The notes under the pieces were generated by a model, which was given only the letters and a program-made list of their open reading frames with translations, was not told the DNA's origin and searched no databases. Source: Moorena bouillonii PNG (GTDB lineage: Bacteria > Cyanobacteriota > Cyanobacteriia > Cyanobacteriales > Coleofasciculaceae). From it: 43,237 bases of DNA. Shown piece by piece: positions 33,976 to 41,467 of this stretch. Numbering within the stretch: position 1 is the stretch's first letter; every line of letters begins with the position of its first letter. A program made the position numbers and the translations under genes. The stretch covers positions 8,219,422 to 8,262,658 of the forward strand of contig NZ_MKZS01000001.1 in assembly GCF_001942495.1 (NCBI RefSeq). Direction: 5' to 3'.

Positions 33976-34020
33976 CCCGATTCCCGATTCCCGATTCCCG
34001 ATTCCCGATTCCCGACTCCC
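33976..34020 (-). repeat. GATTCCC heptamer array
   Basis: About six GATTCCC/GACTCCC units ending in CTTTGTAAC, directly before the transglutaminase-like start codon at 34029. Confidence 0.85.
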
Positions 34021-34028
34021 TTTGTAAC

Positions 34029-34610
34029 ATGAACAGTCTAAAAGACTATCTACAAACCACTCCAATCATCGATTGGCAACATCCTACAATTCTGGAACTG
34101 GCGAAGACAATTAGCCTAGAGCATCAAACATCGAATGCTTACGCAAAAGCCTGTTTTGAATGGGTTCGAGACCACATTTGCCATAGCGTTGACTATAAAA
34201 TGAACCCTGTCACCTGTCGTGCCTCGGATGTACTTAAGTATAAAACCGGTTATTGTTATTCAAAAAGCCATTTGCTAGCTGCCCTATTACGAGCGAATGG
34301 AATTCCAGCAGGCTTTTGTTATCAGCGATTAAGTATTCATGACGATGGTGAGCCTTACAGTTTGCATGGTTTTAATGCCGTTTACTTAGCTGAATTCGGT
34401 TGGTATCGAATTGATCCCAGAGGAAACCGTGAGGGAATTGATGCTCAATTCAATCCCCCAAAGGAGCAATTAGCTTTCAGCATTCGATTTCCTGAAGAAG
34501 CTGACTTTCCTAACATTTTTTCTGAACCACTTCCTATAGTTATCGAAGCATTACAGGCTGGCACTACTTGGGATGAAATGCTTGGTAGTCTTCCAGATGT
34601 TTTGTTGTAG
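34029..34610 (+). CDS. Transglutaminase-like cysteine protease family protein
   Basis: A 193-residue soluble protein of the transglutaminase-like superfamily. The Cys-His-Asp triad can be read: Cys in KTGYCYSKSHLLAALLRANG, His in SLHGFNAVYL and Asp in WYRIDPRGNR. The helix ANAYAK-like region before the Cys (AKACFEWVRDHICHSVDYKM) is also typical. Bacterial members act mainly as peptidases or amidases rather than cross-linking enzymes. The frame starts at ATG 34029 right after a heptamer array; no Shine-Dalgarno sequence is seen. The substrate is unknown, and there is no evidence that it belongs to the preceding CHAT operon beyond adjacency. Confidence 0.88.
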   Translation: MNSLKDYLQTTPIIDWQHPTILELAKTISLEHQTSNAYAKACFEWVRDHICHSVDYKMNPVTCRASDVLKYKTGYCYSKSHLLAALLRANGIPAGFCYQRLSIHDDGEPYSLHGFNAVYLAEFGWYRIDPRGNREGIDAQFNPPKEQLAFSIRFPEEADFPNIFSEPLPIVIEALQAGTTWDEMLGSLPDVLL

Positions 34611-35153
34611 AAATGGGAAGAATGAAGAATTTAGAATGAAGAATTAAGAATTAAGAATTAAGAATTAAGCTGCGTAGGGTGCGTTAGGGGCGGGCTCGAA
34701 CTCATGTTCACGGTTGCCAGGGTTGGAATAGTCCGCCCCGTAACGCACCAGCTGTAAAGGTAGGGAACAGCGGATCTGGGAACAGGGAACAGGCAAGATG
34801 CCCGTTCCACCAGTAGGCTTCCCTAAAGTGTGGTAAGTGTGGTAAGTGTGGGGAGGGAGAGAAAAAAAAATGAGCGATCGCAAAATTATTAAAGTAAGCG
34901 ATCGCTACATCCAAAACAAGCAATCTGTCCAGTATTTTACCATTCGGGAACCTTAAGCTATCCACTATCAGCTATCAGCTAATGCACTAAGCGCACGGCT
35001 GAACGCGCAGGCGTGAGCTTTTAGCGCACGGCTGAATGCTTACCCGAAACCTGGAAAGGCTACGGGATGCTATTGAAGAGCCGGTACTGGAACGCCCTAA
35101 AAAATCTTAAGCTAAAAACTGTAGGATTAAAGTCAGTAACTGCGAATGGCACG
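34611..35153. repeat. Gap with AATTAAG array and GGTGCGTTA palindrome
   Basis: AATTAAG units (34634-34669) precede a palindrome whose arms are GGTGCGTTAGGGGCGG (34678-34693) and CCGCCCCGTAACGCACC (34733-34749). GGCAAGATGCCCGTTCCACC (34792-34811) recurs inverted near 37510. AGCGCACGGCTGAA occurs twice (34989-35002, 35022-35035). No gene is supported. Confidence 0.7.
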
Positions 35154-35729
35154 ATGGTTAAAACCACCTCCAAACTCACGTTTGACCAATACCTGGAATA
35201 CGATGACGGTACAGATAACCGTTATGAACTGGTTGATGGGGAGTTAGTACAATTGCCACCAGAGAGTGAACCAAACAGTTGGAGGGCGATGTGGCTAATG
35301 TATCAATTAGCCCAACACATTAACCCTCGTTTAATCAGGATACACGATTGTGAATTGCAAGTTCCAGGAAATCCTCAAAACCGCTATCCTGATTTGGTAG
35401 TGATTACAGAAGAACATCTTGTTCAAACGGAAAAACGCCTCACTATCACCCTTGATATGGAACCCCCACAGTTTGTTGCGGAGGTAGTTAGCCCCTACAG
35501 AAACCAAAATGATGAAAACTACCAACGTGATTACAGTGATAAAGTAAAACAATACCAACAAAGGGCTATTCCTGAATATTGGATTATTGACTCCCAAGGG
35601 CAATTAGTAACTGTGCTACTCTTGAAAGACGGTAGTTATCAAAAACAAGAATTTAGGGGTAATCAGCAGATTGTTTCCCAGACTTTCTGTGATTTGAAGT
35701 TGACGGCTTTAGAGGTAATCAGTGCGTAA
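35154..35729 (+). CDS. Uma2-family (DUF820) putative restriction-fold nuclease
   Basis: 191 residues from ATG 35154 ([20 protein letters not shown]), which is where family similarity begins; the frame is open to 35067, but those 29 residues look non-native. Uma2 proteins have a PD-(D/E)XK-type fold: Asp in NRYPDLVVI, Glu in FVAEVVSP and Lys in [19 protein letters not shown]. Cyanobacteria carry dozens of copies; nuclease activity is predicted but largely untested. It is surrounded by dispersed repeats on both sides, a common setting for this family. Confidence 0.88.
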   Translation: MVKTTSKLTFDQYLEYDDGTDNRYELVDGELVQLPPESEPNSWRAMWLMYQLAQHINPRLIRIHDCELQVPGNPQNRYPDLVVITEEHLVQTEKRLTITLDMEPPQFVAEVVSPYRNQNDENYQRDYSDKVKQYQQRAIPEYWIIDSQGQLVTVLLLKDGSYQKQEFRGNQQIVSQTFCDLKLTALEVISA

Positions 35730-35774
35730 GCTATAGCAATTATTCTTTGGGGAATATATAAATTATTCGGTTTT

Positions 35775-35963
35775 AGGGAGTAGGGAGCAGGGAGCAGGGA
35801 GCAGGGAGCAGGTAAGAGGGAAGCCGGAAGTGATAAGAGGTAAAAAATTATATGTACCTCATAGCTATGATAAACGTTATAATTTAGGGTACCTAAATGA
35901 ATTTTGATAATTTTTATTCCCTACTCTCTACTCTCTGCTCCCTACTCCCTACTCCCTACTCCC
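35775..35963. repeat. GGGAGCA array, conserved tail and TACTCCC array
   Basis: A GGGAGCA array (35775-35813, anchor GGTTTTAGGGAG) is followed by a tail containing TGTACCTCATAGCTATGATA and AACGTTATAA (35851-35882), nearly identical to the tail after the 19523 array. CTCTACTCTCTGCTCCCTAC and TACTCCC units (35925-35963) then abut the GNAT stop codon. Confidence 0.8.
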
Positions 35964-36428
35964 TTACCCAATTACTTTTTCCATCCTAAACCGTTCAAAC
36001 CCTACCCCACTGAGGAATACAGTCTCCGGTTCAATAATAGTAAATCCCTGTTTGAGAAAGAAATACTTAGAAATTATGCTAGCTTCAGTATAGAGACAAT
36101 TAACCCCTTGCCTTAAGGCTTCATCTTCTAATTGTTGGTAAATCGCTGTAGCATAACCCTGGCGAGAGTAGTCTTTTGCCGTAAACAGTAAATCAATGTG
36201 ATTAGCGGGATGTAATTGACCAAAAGCCGCTATATTATTGCTATCAACCGCAACAAGTGTTATTCCCATACTCAGCCGTTTTATAAACTGGTCGATATCC
36301 TTAGGATAGGATGACAAAATCTCTACTTGTTTACGATCATACGCTTGTGAAGCTATCCCCATGATAGCATTTTTGTAGACATCTAAAACAGTTTTAGCAT
36401 CTGATACTTGGTAGTTACGGATTAACAT
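35964..36428 (-). CDS. GNAT-family N-acetyltransferase
   Basis: A 154-residue acetyl-CoA-dependent acyltransferase of the GNAT fold. MLIRNYQVSDAKTVLDVYKN is the usual first strand and helix; HIDLLFTAKDYSRQGYATAI carries motif A (Arg-Gln-x-Gly-x-Ala) that binds the pyrophosphate of acetyl-CoA; YTEASIISKYFFLKQGF is motif B. The acceptor may be a small amine or a protein N-terminus or lysine and is not predictable. It is a single gene, convergent with the Uma2 gene and separated from the methyltransferase by a palindromic repeat. Confidence 0.87.
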   Translation of the reverse strand: MLIRNYQVSDAKTVLDVYKNAIMGIASQAYDRKQVEILSSYPKDIDQFIKRLSMGITLVAVDSNNIAAFGQLHPANHIDLLFTAKDYSRQGYATAIYQQLEDEALRQGVNCLYTEASIISKYFFLKQGFTIIEPETVFLSGVGFERFRMEKVIG

Positions 36429-36470
36429 CTGTCTCAGAGATTACTCTTGCCTCTTGCCTTTTGCCTTAGT

Positions 36471-36545
36471 GGTGCGTTACGGTGCGGACTATCTCAACGC
36501 TGGCTACAAGGTTCAAGATGAGGGCAAGTTCGCCCCTAACGCACC
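36471..36545. repeat. GGTGCGTTA palindromic repeat
   Basis: Arms GGTGCGTTACGGTGCGGA (from 36471) and TTCGCCCCTAACGCACC (to 36545) form an imperfect hairpin of the same family as 34678-34749. Confidence 0.65.
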
Positions 36546-36563
36546 CTACTGGACTATTTTCTT

Positions 36564-37433
36564 TCAATTTAACTTATAACGAGCAGTCCACAGTATTTTC
36601 CTGAATAATGGAATATCTCTGAAAATTTTCAACAAACCAATTTTCTTTTCTGGTTCATCAAGATAAAACCAATCATCAAGGAATTCAATACCGGAATTCC
36701 AAGCCTCCAAGTCTTGACTGTCTTTAATTCCAAACTTGAACGTAGCATCTTTGCCAAACTGCAAATCCCGTTGTAATTTTCTGTTCATTATTCCTTGCAG
36801 AGGCTGCTTTAACCAAGCCGCATTGACAAATTCAGCAATAAGTTCACAACCTGGAAAGGTTGATTGCAGTTTCAATACTAATGATTTTACCTCCTCTTCT
36901 TGAAGGTACATAAACAGGCCTTCTGCCATAAATAAAACTGAATCAGCCTTCAACTCTTTGATTAGTTCCATCCATTCATAATTCAATACCGAAGACGGAA
37001 TAAAGCGATAGCGTTCAGTTTCTGGCAACAATTTCTTTTTAACTGCTATCACCTCTGGTAAATCCAGGTCATAGAAGATAAGCTTTCCGTTATCGATCCG
37101 GTGGAAACGAGTATCTAAGCCACAAGCAATATTAACCACAATTCCGTTATGCGATCGCTCCAGGAAATTTCTGGCATAATCATCATAGCGTTTGGCGCGC
37201 ATAGCAACATGAACCACCACTTTTTTTTCTACCTTGCCCTTAGCTAACCTTTGATAAAGCTTGTTATCTGATTGGGATAATTCAGGGTTTAATTTATGAG
37301 TAATTTCAACAGCTAATGGATCCTCTAAAATTGGATCTCTTGACTGGCTTTCTAGGGCATGGCAATAGAAAGTTAGTAGGGATGTTGCTGCTACATCACT
37401 GATTTCAGTATTGAGTAATTTAGGAATTTCCAT
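36564..37433 (-). CDS. SAM-dependent methyltransferase, PPM1/LCMT (COG3315) type
   Basis: A 289-residue class I methyltransferase of the leucine carboxyl methyltransferase-like group, which includes O-methyltransferases linked to polyketide and other secondary metabolism. Motifs: TSLLTFYCHALESQSRDPIL, AMRAKRYDDYARNFL, the SAM-binding GIVVNIACGLDTRFHRIDNG, LIFYDLDLPEVIAVKKKLLP, and VLFMAEGLFMYLQEEEVKSL. These positions match the family pattern (RxxxxD, GxGxDxR-like, DLP, EGLxMYL). No biosynthetic cluster is visible around it, so the substrate is open. The gap downstream holds a palindromic repeat. Confidence 0.88.
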   Translation of the reverse strand: MEIPKLLNTEISDVAATSLLTFYCHALESQSRDPILEDPLAVEITHKLNPELSQSDNKLYQRLAKGKVEKKVVVHVAMRAKRYDDYARNFLERSHNGIVVNIACGLDTRFHRIDNGKLIFYDLDLPEVIAVKKKLLPETERYRFIPSSVLNYEWMELIKELKADSVLFMAEGLFMYLQEEEVKSLVLKLQSTFPGCELIAEFVNAAWLKQPLQGIMNRKLQRDLQFGKDATFKFGIKDSQDLEAWNSGIEFLDDWFYLDEPEKKIGLLKIFRDIPLFRKILWTARYKLN

Positions 37434-37747
37434 ATAATTTATCAGCTAATGTTAATTTTTAACGACCAGCAGTGGTTATAAGACTGCAAGCTTCGGATTG
37501 ATCCGGTGGGTGGAACGAGCATCTTGCCCGTTACAATCGGACAAACTTTCCCAAAACTGGCTACCAAGAAAATCAGGGCGAGCCCGTCCCTAAAGCACCA
37601 CTAGCAACACTTGCACGCGCAGCAGATGTACCTTAATAAAAATCTCCCCATCTCCCCATCTCCCCACCCTGCCCACCCTCTACTTAATTATAGGTATTCA
37701 ACCAGACTTGATATAAGCTGTTTTGAGGGCGTTTATACCAATCTACT
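37434..37747. repeat. Gap with dispersed repeats before dapL
   Basis: It contains GGTGGAACGAGCATCTTGCC (37511-37530), an inverted copy of the sequence near 34792, part of a GGTGCTTTA-type palindrome (about 37575-37605) and a short CCATCTCC array (37644-37668). No gene is seen. Confidence 0.6.
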
Positions 37748-38983
37748 ATGGCAACCATTAACGATAACTACCTCAAACTCAAAGCTGGCTACCTATTTCC
37801 CGAAATTGCGCGACGGGTCAATACTTTCGCAGAAGCCAATCCCGATGCTAAGCTAATCAAGCTGGGGATTGGTGATGTTACCGAACCACTACCAGCAGCC
37901 TGCCGCACCGCCATAATCAAAGCCGTTGAAGAAATGGGCGATCGCGCCACCTTCAAAGGTTATGGTCCAGAGCAAGGCTACCCTTGGTTAAGGGAAAAAA
38001 TTGCTAGCCACGATTTCCAAGGGCGGGGGTGTGAGATTGAGGCTGGGGAAATTTTCATCTCCGATGGCTCCAAGTGCGACACTGGCAACATTCTCGACAT
38101 CTTTGGGAACGATAACACGATTGCCGTTACTGACCCAGTTTATCCCGTGTATGTAGACACCAACGTGATGGCTGGTCATACCGGAGATGCTAATGATGCG
38201 GGTAAGTATGAGGGTTTGGTTTATCTACCGATTACCGCCGAGAATAACTTCACCGCTGAGATTCCTTCCGAGAAAGTTGATTTAATTTACCTGTGCTTCC
38301 CTAATAACCCTACCGGAGCAACCGCTAGCAAAGACTACCTCAAAACTTGGGTAGACTATGCCAAAGCTAATGGCTCGGTCATTTTCTTTGATGCAGCCTA
38401 CGAAGCCTTTATCACTGACCCAGACCTACCCCACTCCATCTACGAGATTGACGGAGCAAGGGATTGTGCCATTGAATTCCGGTCTTTTTCCAAAAATGCA
38501 GGCTTTACCGGCACCCGCTGTGCATTAACAGTAGTACCAAAGACCCTAACAGCCAAAGCATCCGATGGTTCAGATGTAGAACTGTGGAAACTTTGGAACC
38601 GCCGCCATTGTACTAAGTTTAATGGGGTTTCCTATATTGTACAACGAGGCGCTGAAGCCGTTTATTCTGAAGAAGGCCAAGGGCAAGTTAAAGCACTAGT
38701 CAACTTCTATCTGGAAAATGCCAAAATTATTTGCGATCAACTAACAGCGGCTGGATTAACCGTATATGGTGGCGTAAATGCCCCTTACGTTTGGGTTAAA
38801 ACACCTAATGGTCTATCCAGTTGGGATTTCTTTGATAAATTACTCAACACTGCCAATGTAGTCGGAACCCCTGGTTCTGGATTTGGTGCTGCCGGGGAAG
38901 GCTATTTCCGCATTTCCGCATTTAACAGTCGGGAAAATGTAGACGAAGCGATGCAGCGGATTACCGAGAAATTCAAAGTTTAG
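37748..38983 (+). CDS. dapL: LL-diaminopimelate aminotransferase
   Basis: A 411-residue fold-type I PLP enzyme that converts tetrahydrodipicolinate directly to LL-diaminopimelate in lysine and peptidoglycan synthesis, the route used by cyanobacteria and plants. Near full-length similarity is obvious: [95 protein letters not shown] and [13 protein letters not shown], whose Lys forms the PLP Schiff base. The C-terminal APYVWVKTP and [20 protein letters not shown] are also conserved. Length is normal and the gene is intact. It appears monocistronic. Confidence 0.97.
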   Translation: MATINDNYLKLKAGYLFPEIARRVNTFAEANPDAKLIKLGIGDVTEPLPAACRTAIIKAVEEMGDRATFKGYGPEQGYPWLREKIASHDFQGRGCEIEAGEIFISDGSKCDTGNILDIFGNDNTIAVTDPVYPVYVDTNVMAGHTGDANDAGKYEGLVYLPITAENNFTAEIPSEKVDLIYLCFPNNPTGATASKDYLKTWVDYAKANGSVIFFDAAYEAFITDPDLPHSIYEIDGARDCAIEFRSFSKNAGFTGTRCALTVVPKTLTAKASDGSDVELWKLWNRRHCTKFNGVSYIVQRGAEAVYSEEGQGQVKALVNFYLENAKIICDQLTAAGLTVYGGVNAPYVWVKTPNGLSSWDFFDKLLNTANVVGTPGSGFGAAGEGYFRISAFNSRENVDEAMQRITEKFKV

Positions 38984-39177
38984 TTTTAGGGTAGGGTGTA
39001 GGGTTACCAGGTGTATTATTTAGTAATAAATTCAATAAATTTTATCTGCTATATCCTACGCTCTACACCCTATTTTAAATTATAATTCGCCCCAGTTGTC
39101 GGTAAATTTAAATTCCCGATTCCCGATTCCCGATTCCCGATTCCCGATTCCATTTTTTAAAAATAAGGAAAAAAATC
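38984..39177. repeat. Short gap with GATTCCC array
   Basis: After GTAGGGTGTAGGG motifs behind dapL, about five GATTCCC units lie at 39113-39151. They are followed by AAGGAA (39166-39171), a usable ribosome binding site for the next gene. Confidence 0.75.
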
Positions 39178-39534
39178 ATGTCAATTAAAGTCTACGGTAT
39201 CCCCAACTGCGGAACTTGTAAAAAAGCATTTAAATGGCTCCAAGATAACAGTGTTGATTATGATTTTATTAATACTAAAGAGCATCCACCAACTGCTGAT
39301 ATGATTAGCAGCTGGGTAGAAGCATTGGGCTCTAAACCCATGCGTAATACCTCTGGTAAATCCTATCGTGAAATAGGTGAAGAAAAAAAGACTTGGACAG
39401 ATGAAGAGTGGGTTGAAGCCTTTGCAAAAGATGCGATGCTGCTGAAACGACCCCTATTTGTGAAGGATGGCACAGCGGTATTGGTAGGGTTTAGAGCAAA
39501 TGAAGAAACGATACGAGAAAAATTGAAACTATAG
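39178..39534 (+). CDS. Spx/MgsR/ArsC-like thioredoxin-fold protein
   Basis: A 118-residue protein of the ArsC/Spx family. It begins SIKVYGIPNCGTCKKAFKWL with a CxxC (CGTC) redox motif at residues 10-13, followed by the family helix and ALGSKPMRNTSGKSYREIGE, then DAMLLKRPLFVKDGTAVLVG with the cis-Pro-containing KRPL motif. Spx proteins bind RNA polymerase under thiol stress, while ArsC proteins reduce arsenate; cyanobacterial members of this length are usually annotated as Spx/MgsR-like without experimental proof. AAGGAA lies 6 nt before ATG 39178. Confidence 0.88.
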   Translation: MSIKVYGIPNCGTCKKAFKWLQDNSVDYDFINTKEHPPTADMISSWVEALGSKPMRNTSGKSYREIGEEKKTWTDEEWVEAFAKDAMLLKRPLFVKDGTAVLVGFRANEETIREKLKL

Positions 39535-39597
39535 CATTTTTAACCTTGAGAAAGGCAAGAGGCAAAAGGCAACAGGCAAGAGGCAATCGCTCATCTG

Positions 39598-39658
39598 ACT
39601 CCCCATCTCCCCATCTCCCCATCTCCCCATCTCCCCATCTCCCCATCTCCCCAACTCC
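39598..39658 (-). repeat. CCATCTCC array
   Basis: Seven octamer units upstream of the FAD oxidoreductase. They are in frame with it but precede its real start. Confidence 0.8.
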
Positions 39659-39704
39659 CTACTATAGAATAAACAACATTGCAAACTATCGAGCCCAAAG
39701 TTCA

Positions 39705-41246
39705 ATGAGTAAAGAAACAGATATAGTTGTAATTGGCAGTGGGATTGGTGGTTTATGCTGCGCCTCTCTTCTAGCTCGCTACGGTTTTAACGTCACAGTC
39801 TGCGAGAGCCACTCAATCCCTGGTGGTGCTGCTCACGCTTTTGAGCGCAATGGATTCAAATTTGACTCCGGTCCGTCTCTTTACTCAGGTTTGTCTTACA
39901 GCCCTTCTTCCAATCCTCTGCGACAACTGCTAGATGCCATCGGTGAGGATTTAACATGGGAAACCTACAATACATGGGGTTGCCGTTTGCCTGAAGGTGA
40001 CTTTGACACATCCGTTGGTGCGGATCAGTTTTGTGAGGTTCTAGCCAGGCTTCGTGGTAATGATGCTGTCACCGAATGGCGTGAGCTCCAGCGGGTGATG
40101 GAACCCCTAGCTAAGGCTGCGATCGCAATTCCCCTCACTGCCATCCGTTTTGATCTCGGCGCACTGGTCACCCTCAGCCGATTTGCCCCCTCTTTTCTAC
40201 GATATGCTGGGGATTCTATCAAGCTCAGAGGACCCTTTAGCCAGATTATGGACGGTGTTCTCAAAGACAACTTTAGCCGTAATTGGCTCGATTTGCTTTG
40301 TTTTCTATTATCCGGACTACCAGCGGATGGAACCATTGCGGCAGAGATGGCCTTTATGTTTGCGGAATGGTATCGACCAGGGGTAGTGCTAGACTATCCC
40401 ATTGGTGGTAGTGGTGCCCTGGTTGATGCCCTGGTGCGGGGATTAGAAAAACATGGCGGTCAGTTGATAGTTAATGCTCATGTTGAAGAAGTGATAGTTG
40501 AGCACAACCGTGCCGTAGGTGTGCGTCTGCGGGGCAGCAAAGAAATCCGAGCCCGTAAAGCAGTAGTGTCTAATATCTCAGTATGGGATACCCTCAAACT
40601 ACTGCCAGATTCAGCAATACCAAAATCCTATCGAGCCAAGAGAAACGCCACCCCTGAGTGTGACAGCTTCATGCATCTCCACTTAGGCATTGATGCTGAA
40701 GGACTACAAAAAGACCTAGCCTGCCACTACATTATCGTTAATGACTGGGAAAAAGGTGTTACCGCTCCCCAGAATATAGTAGTGCTATCGATTCCATCCC
40801 TTCTAGACCCATCCCTAGCACCACCAGGAAAACACGTGATTCACGTTTATACTCCAGGTAACGAACCCTATGAACTCTGGCAGGGGATGAGTCGTAGCAG
40901 TGAAGCCTATGCGCAACAAAAGCAGGTGCGTGCAGAAATCATGTGGAAAGGATTGGAGCGGATCATTCCAGACATTCGTTCCCGTTGTGAAGTCACTCTA
41001 GTCGGTACACCGCTCACCCACGAACGCTTTCTGCGCCGCCACCGAGGTTCCTATGGTCCAGCCATTCGAGCAGGAGTTGGCATCTTTCCTGGTCCTGGCA
41101 CACCCCTACCTGGACTAATGTGTTGTGGAGACTCAACCTTTCCCGGTATTGGCTTACCAGCCGTTGCCGCCAGCGGGATGATTACTGCCAATACCCTTGT
41201 ACCGGTTTCAAAGCATTTGGAAATGCTAAAAACGATTGGGTTATAG
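39705..41246 (+). CDS. FAD-dependent phytoene desaturase/carotene isomerase-like oxidoreductase
   Basis: 513 residues from ATG 39705. The frame is open back to TTG 39546, but those 53 residues translate heptamer and octamer arrays. Rossmann FAD-binding motif: DIVVIGSGIGGLCCASLLAR, then the acidic ribose-binding residue in VTVCESHSIPGGAAHAFERN. A second dinucleotide-contact region is IGGSGALVDALVRGLEKHGG, and the C-terminal FAD motif is GLMCCGDSTFPGIGLPAVAA. The family (COG1233) includes CrtI-type desaturases, CrtH/CRTISO isomerases and retinol saturases; the CCGDSTFPG ending resembles the isomerase/saturase branch. It probably acts on carotenoids or related lipids at membranes. No carotenoid genes are adjacent, so the exact reaction is unresolved. 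Confidence 0.87.
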   Translation: MSKETDIVVIGSGIGGLCCASLLARYGFNVTVCESHSIPGGAAHAFERNGFKFDSGPSLYSGLSYSPSSNPLRQLLDAIGEDLTWETYNTWGCRLPEGDFDTSVGADQFCEVLARLRGNDAVTEWRELQRVMEPLAKAAIAIPLTAIRFDLGALVTLSRFAPSFLRYAGDSIKLRGPFSQIMDGVLKDNFSRNWLDLLCFLLSGLPADGTIAAEMAFMFAEWYRPGVVLDYPIGGSGALVDALVRGLEKHGGQLIVNAHVEEVIVEHNRAVGVRLRGSKEIRARKAVVSNISVWDTLKLLPDSAIPKSYRAKRNATPECDSFMHLHLGIDAEGLQKDLACHYIIVNDWEKGVTAPQNIVVLSIPSLLDPSLAPPGKHVIHVYTPGNEPYELWQGMSRSSEAYAQQKQVRAEIMWKGLERIIPDIRSRCEVTLVGTPLTHERFLRRHRGSYGPAIRAGVGIFPGPGTPLPGLMCCGDSTFPGIGLPAVAASGMITANTLVPVSKHLEMLKTIGL

Positions 41247-41259
41247 CAAGGGAAGTAAA

Positions 41260-41464
41260 GGGAGCAGGGAGCAGGGACTTCGGAGCAGGGAACAGGGAAC
41301 AGGGAACAGGGAACAGGGGGAAGAGTTTGGGATCTCCCCATCTCCCCATCTCCCCATCTCCCCATCTCCCCACACCTCCCGACTCCCGACTCCCGACTCC
41401 CGACTCCCGACTCCCGATTCCCGACTCCCGATTCCCGATTCCCGACTCCCTACTCCCTACTCCC
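41260..41464. repeat. Compound heptamer/octamer array between convergent genes
   Basis: GGGAGCA and GGGAACA units (41260-41316), then CCATCTCC octamers (41336-41371), then GACTCCC/GATTCCC and TACTCCC heptamers (41376-41464) reach to within four bases of the CHAT stop codon. Open frames here on both strands are repeat translations. Confidence 0.88.
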
Positions 41465-41467
41465 TGT

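Noticed and set aside
34870-34956. 28-codon frame MSDRKIIKVSDRYIQNKQSV...
   Set aside because: Short, no recognisable family, and partly made of two HIP1 octamers.
39546-39704. Extended N-terminus of the FAD oxidoreductase
   Set aside because: The 53 extra residues translate repeat arrays; the Rossmann motif begins right after ATG 39705.
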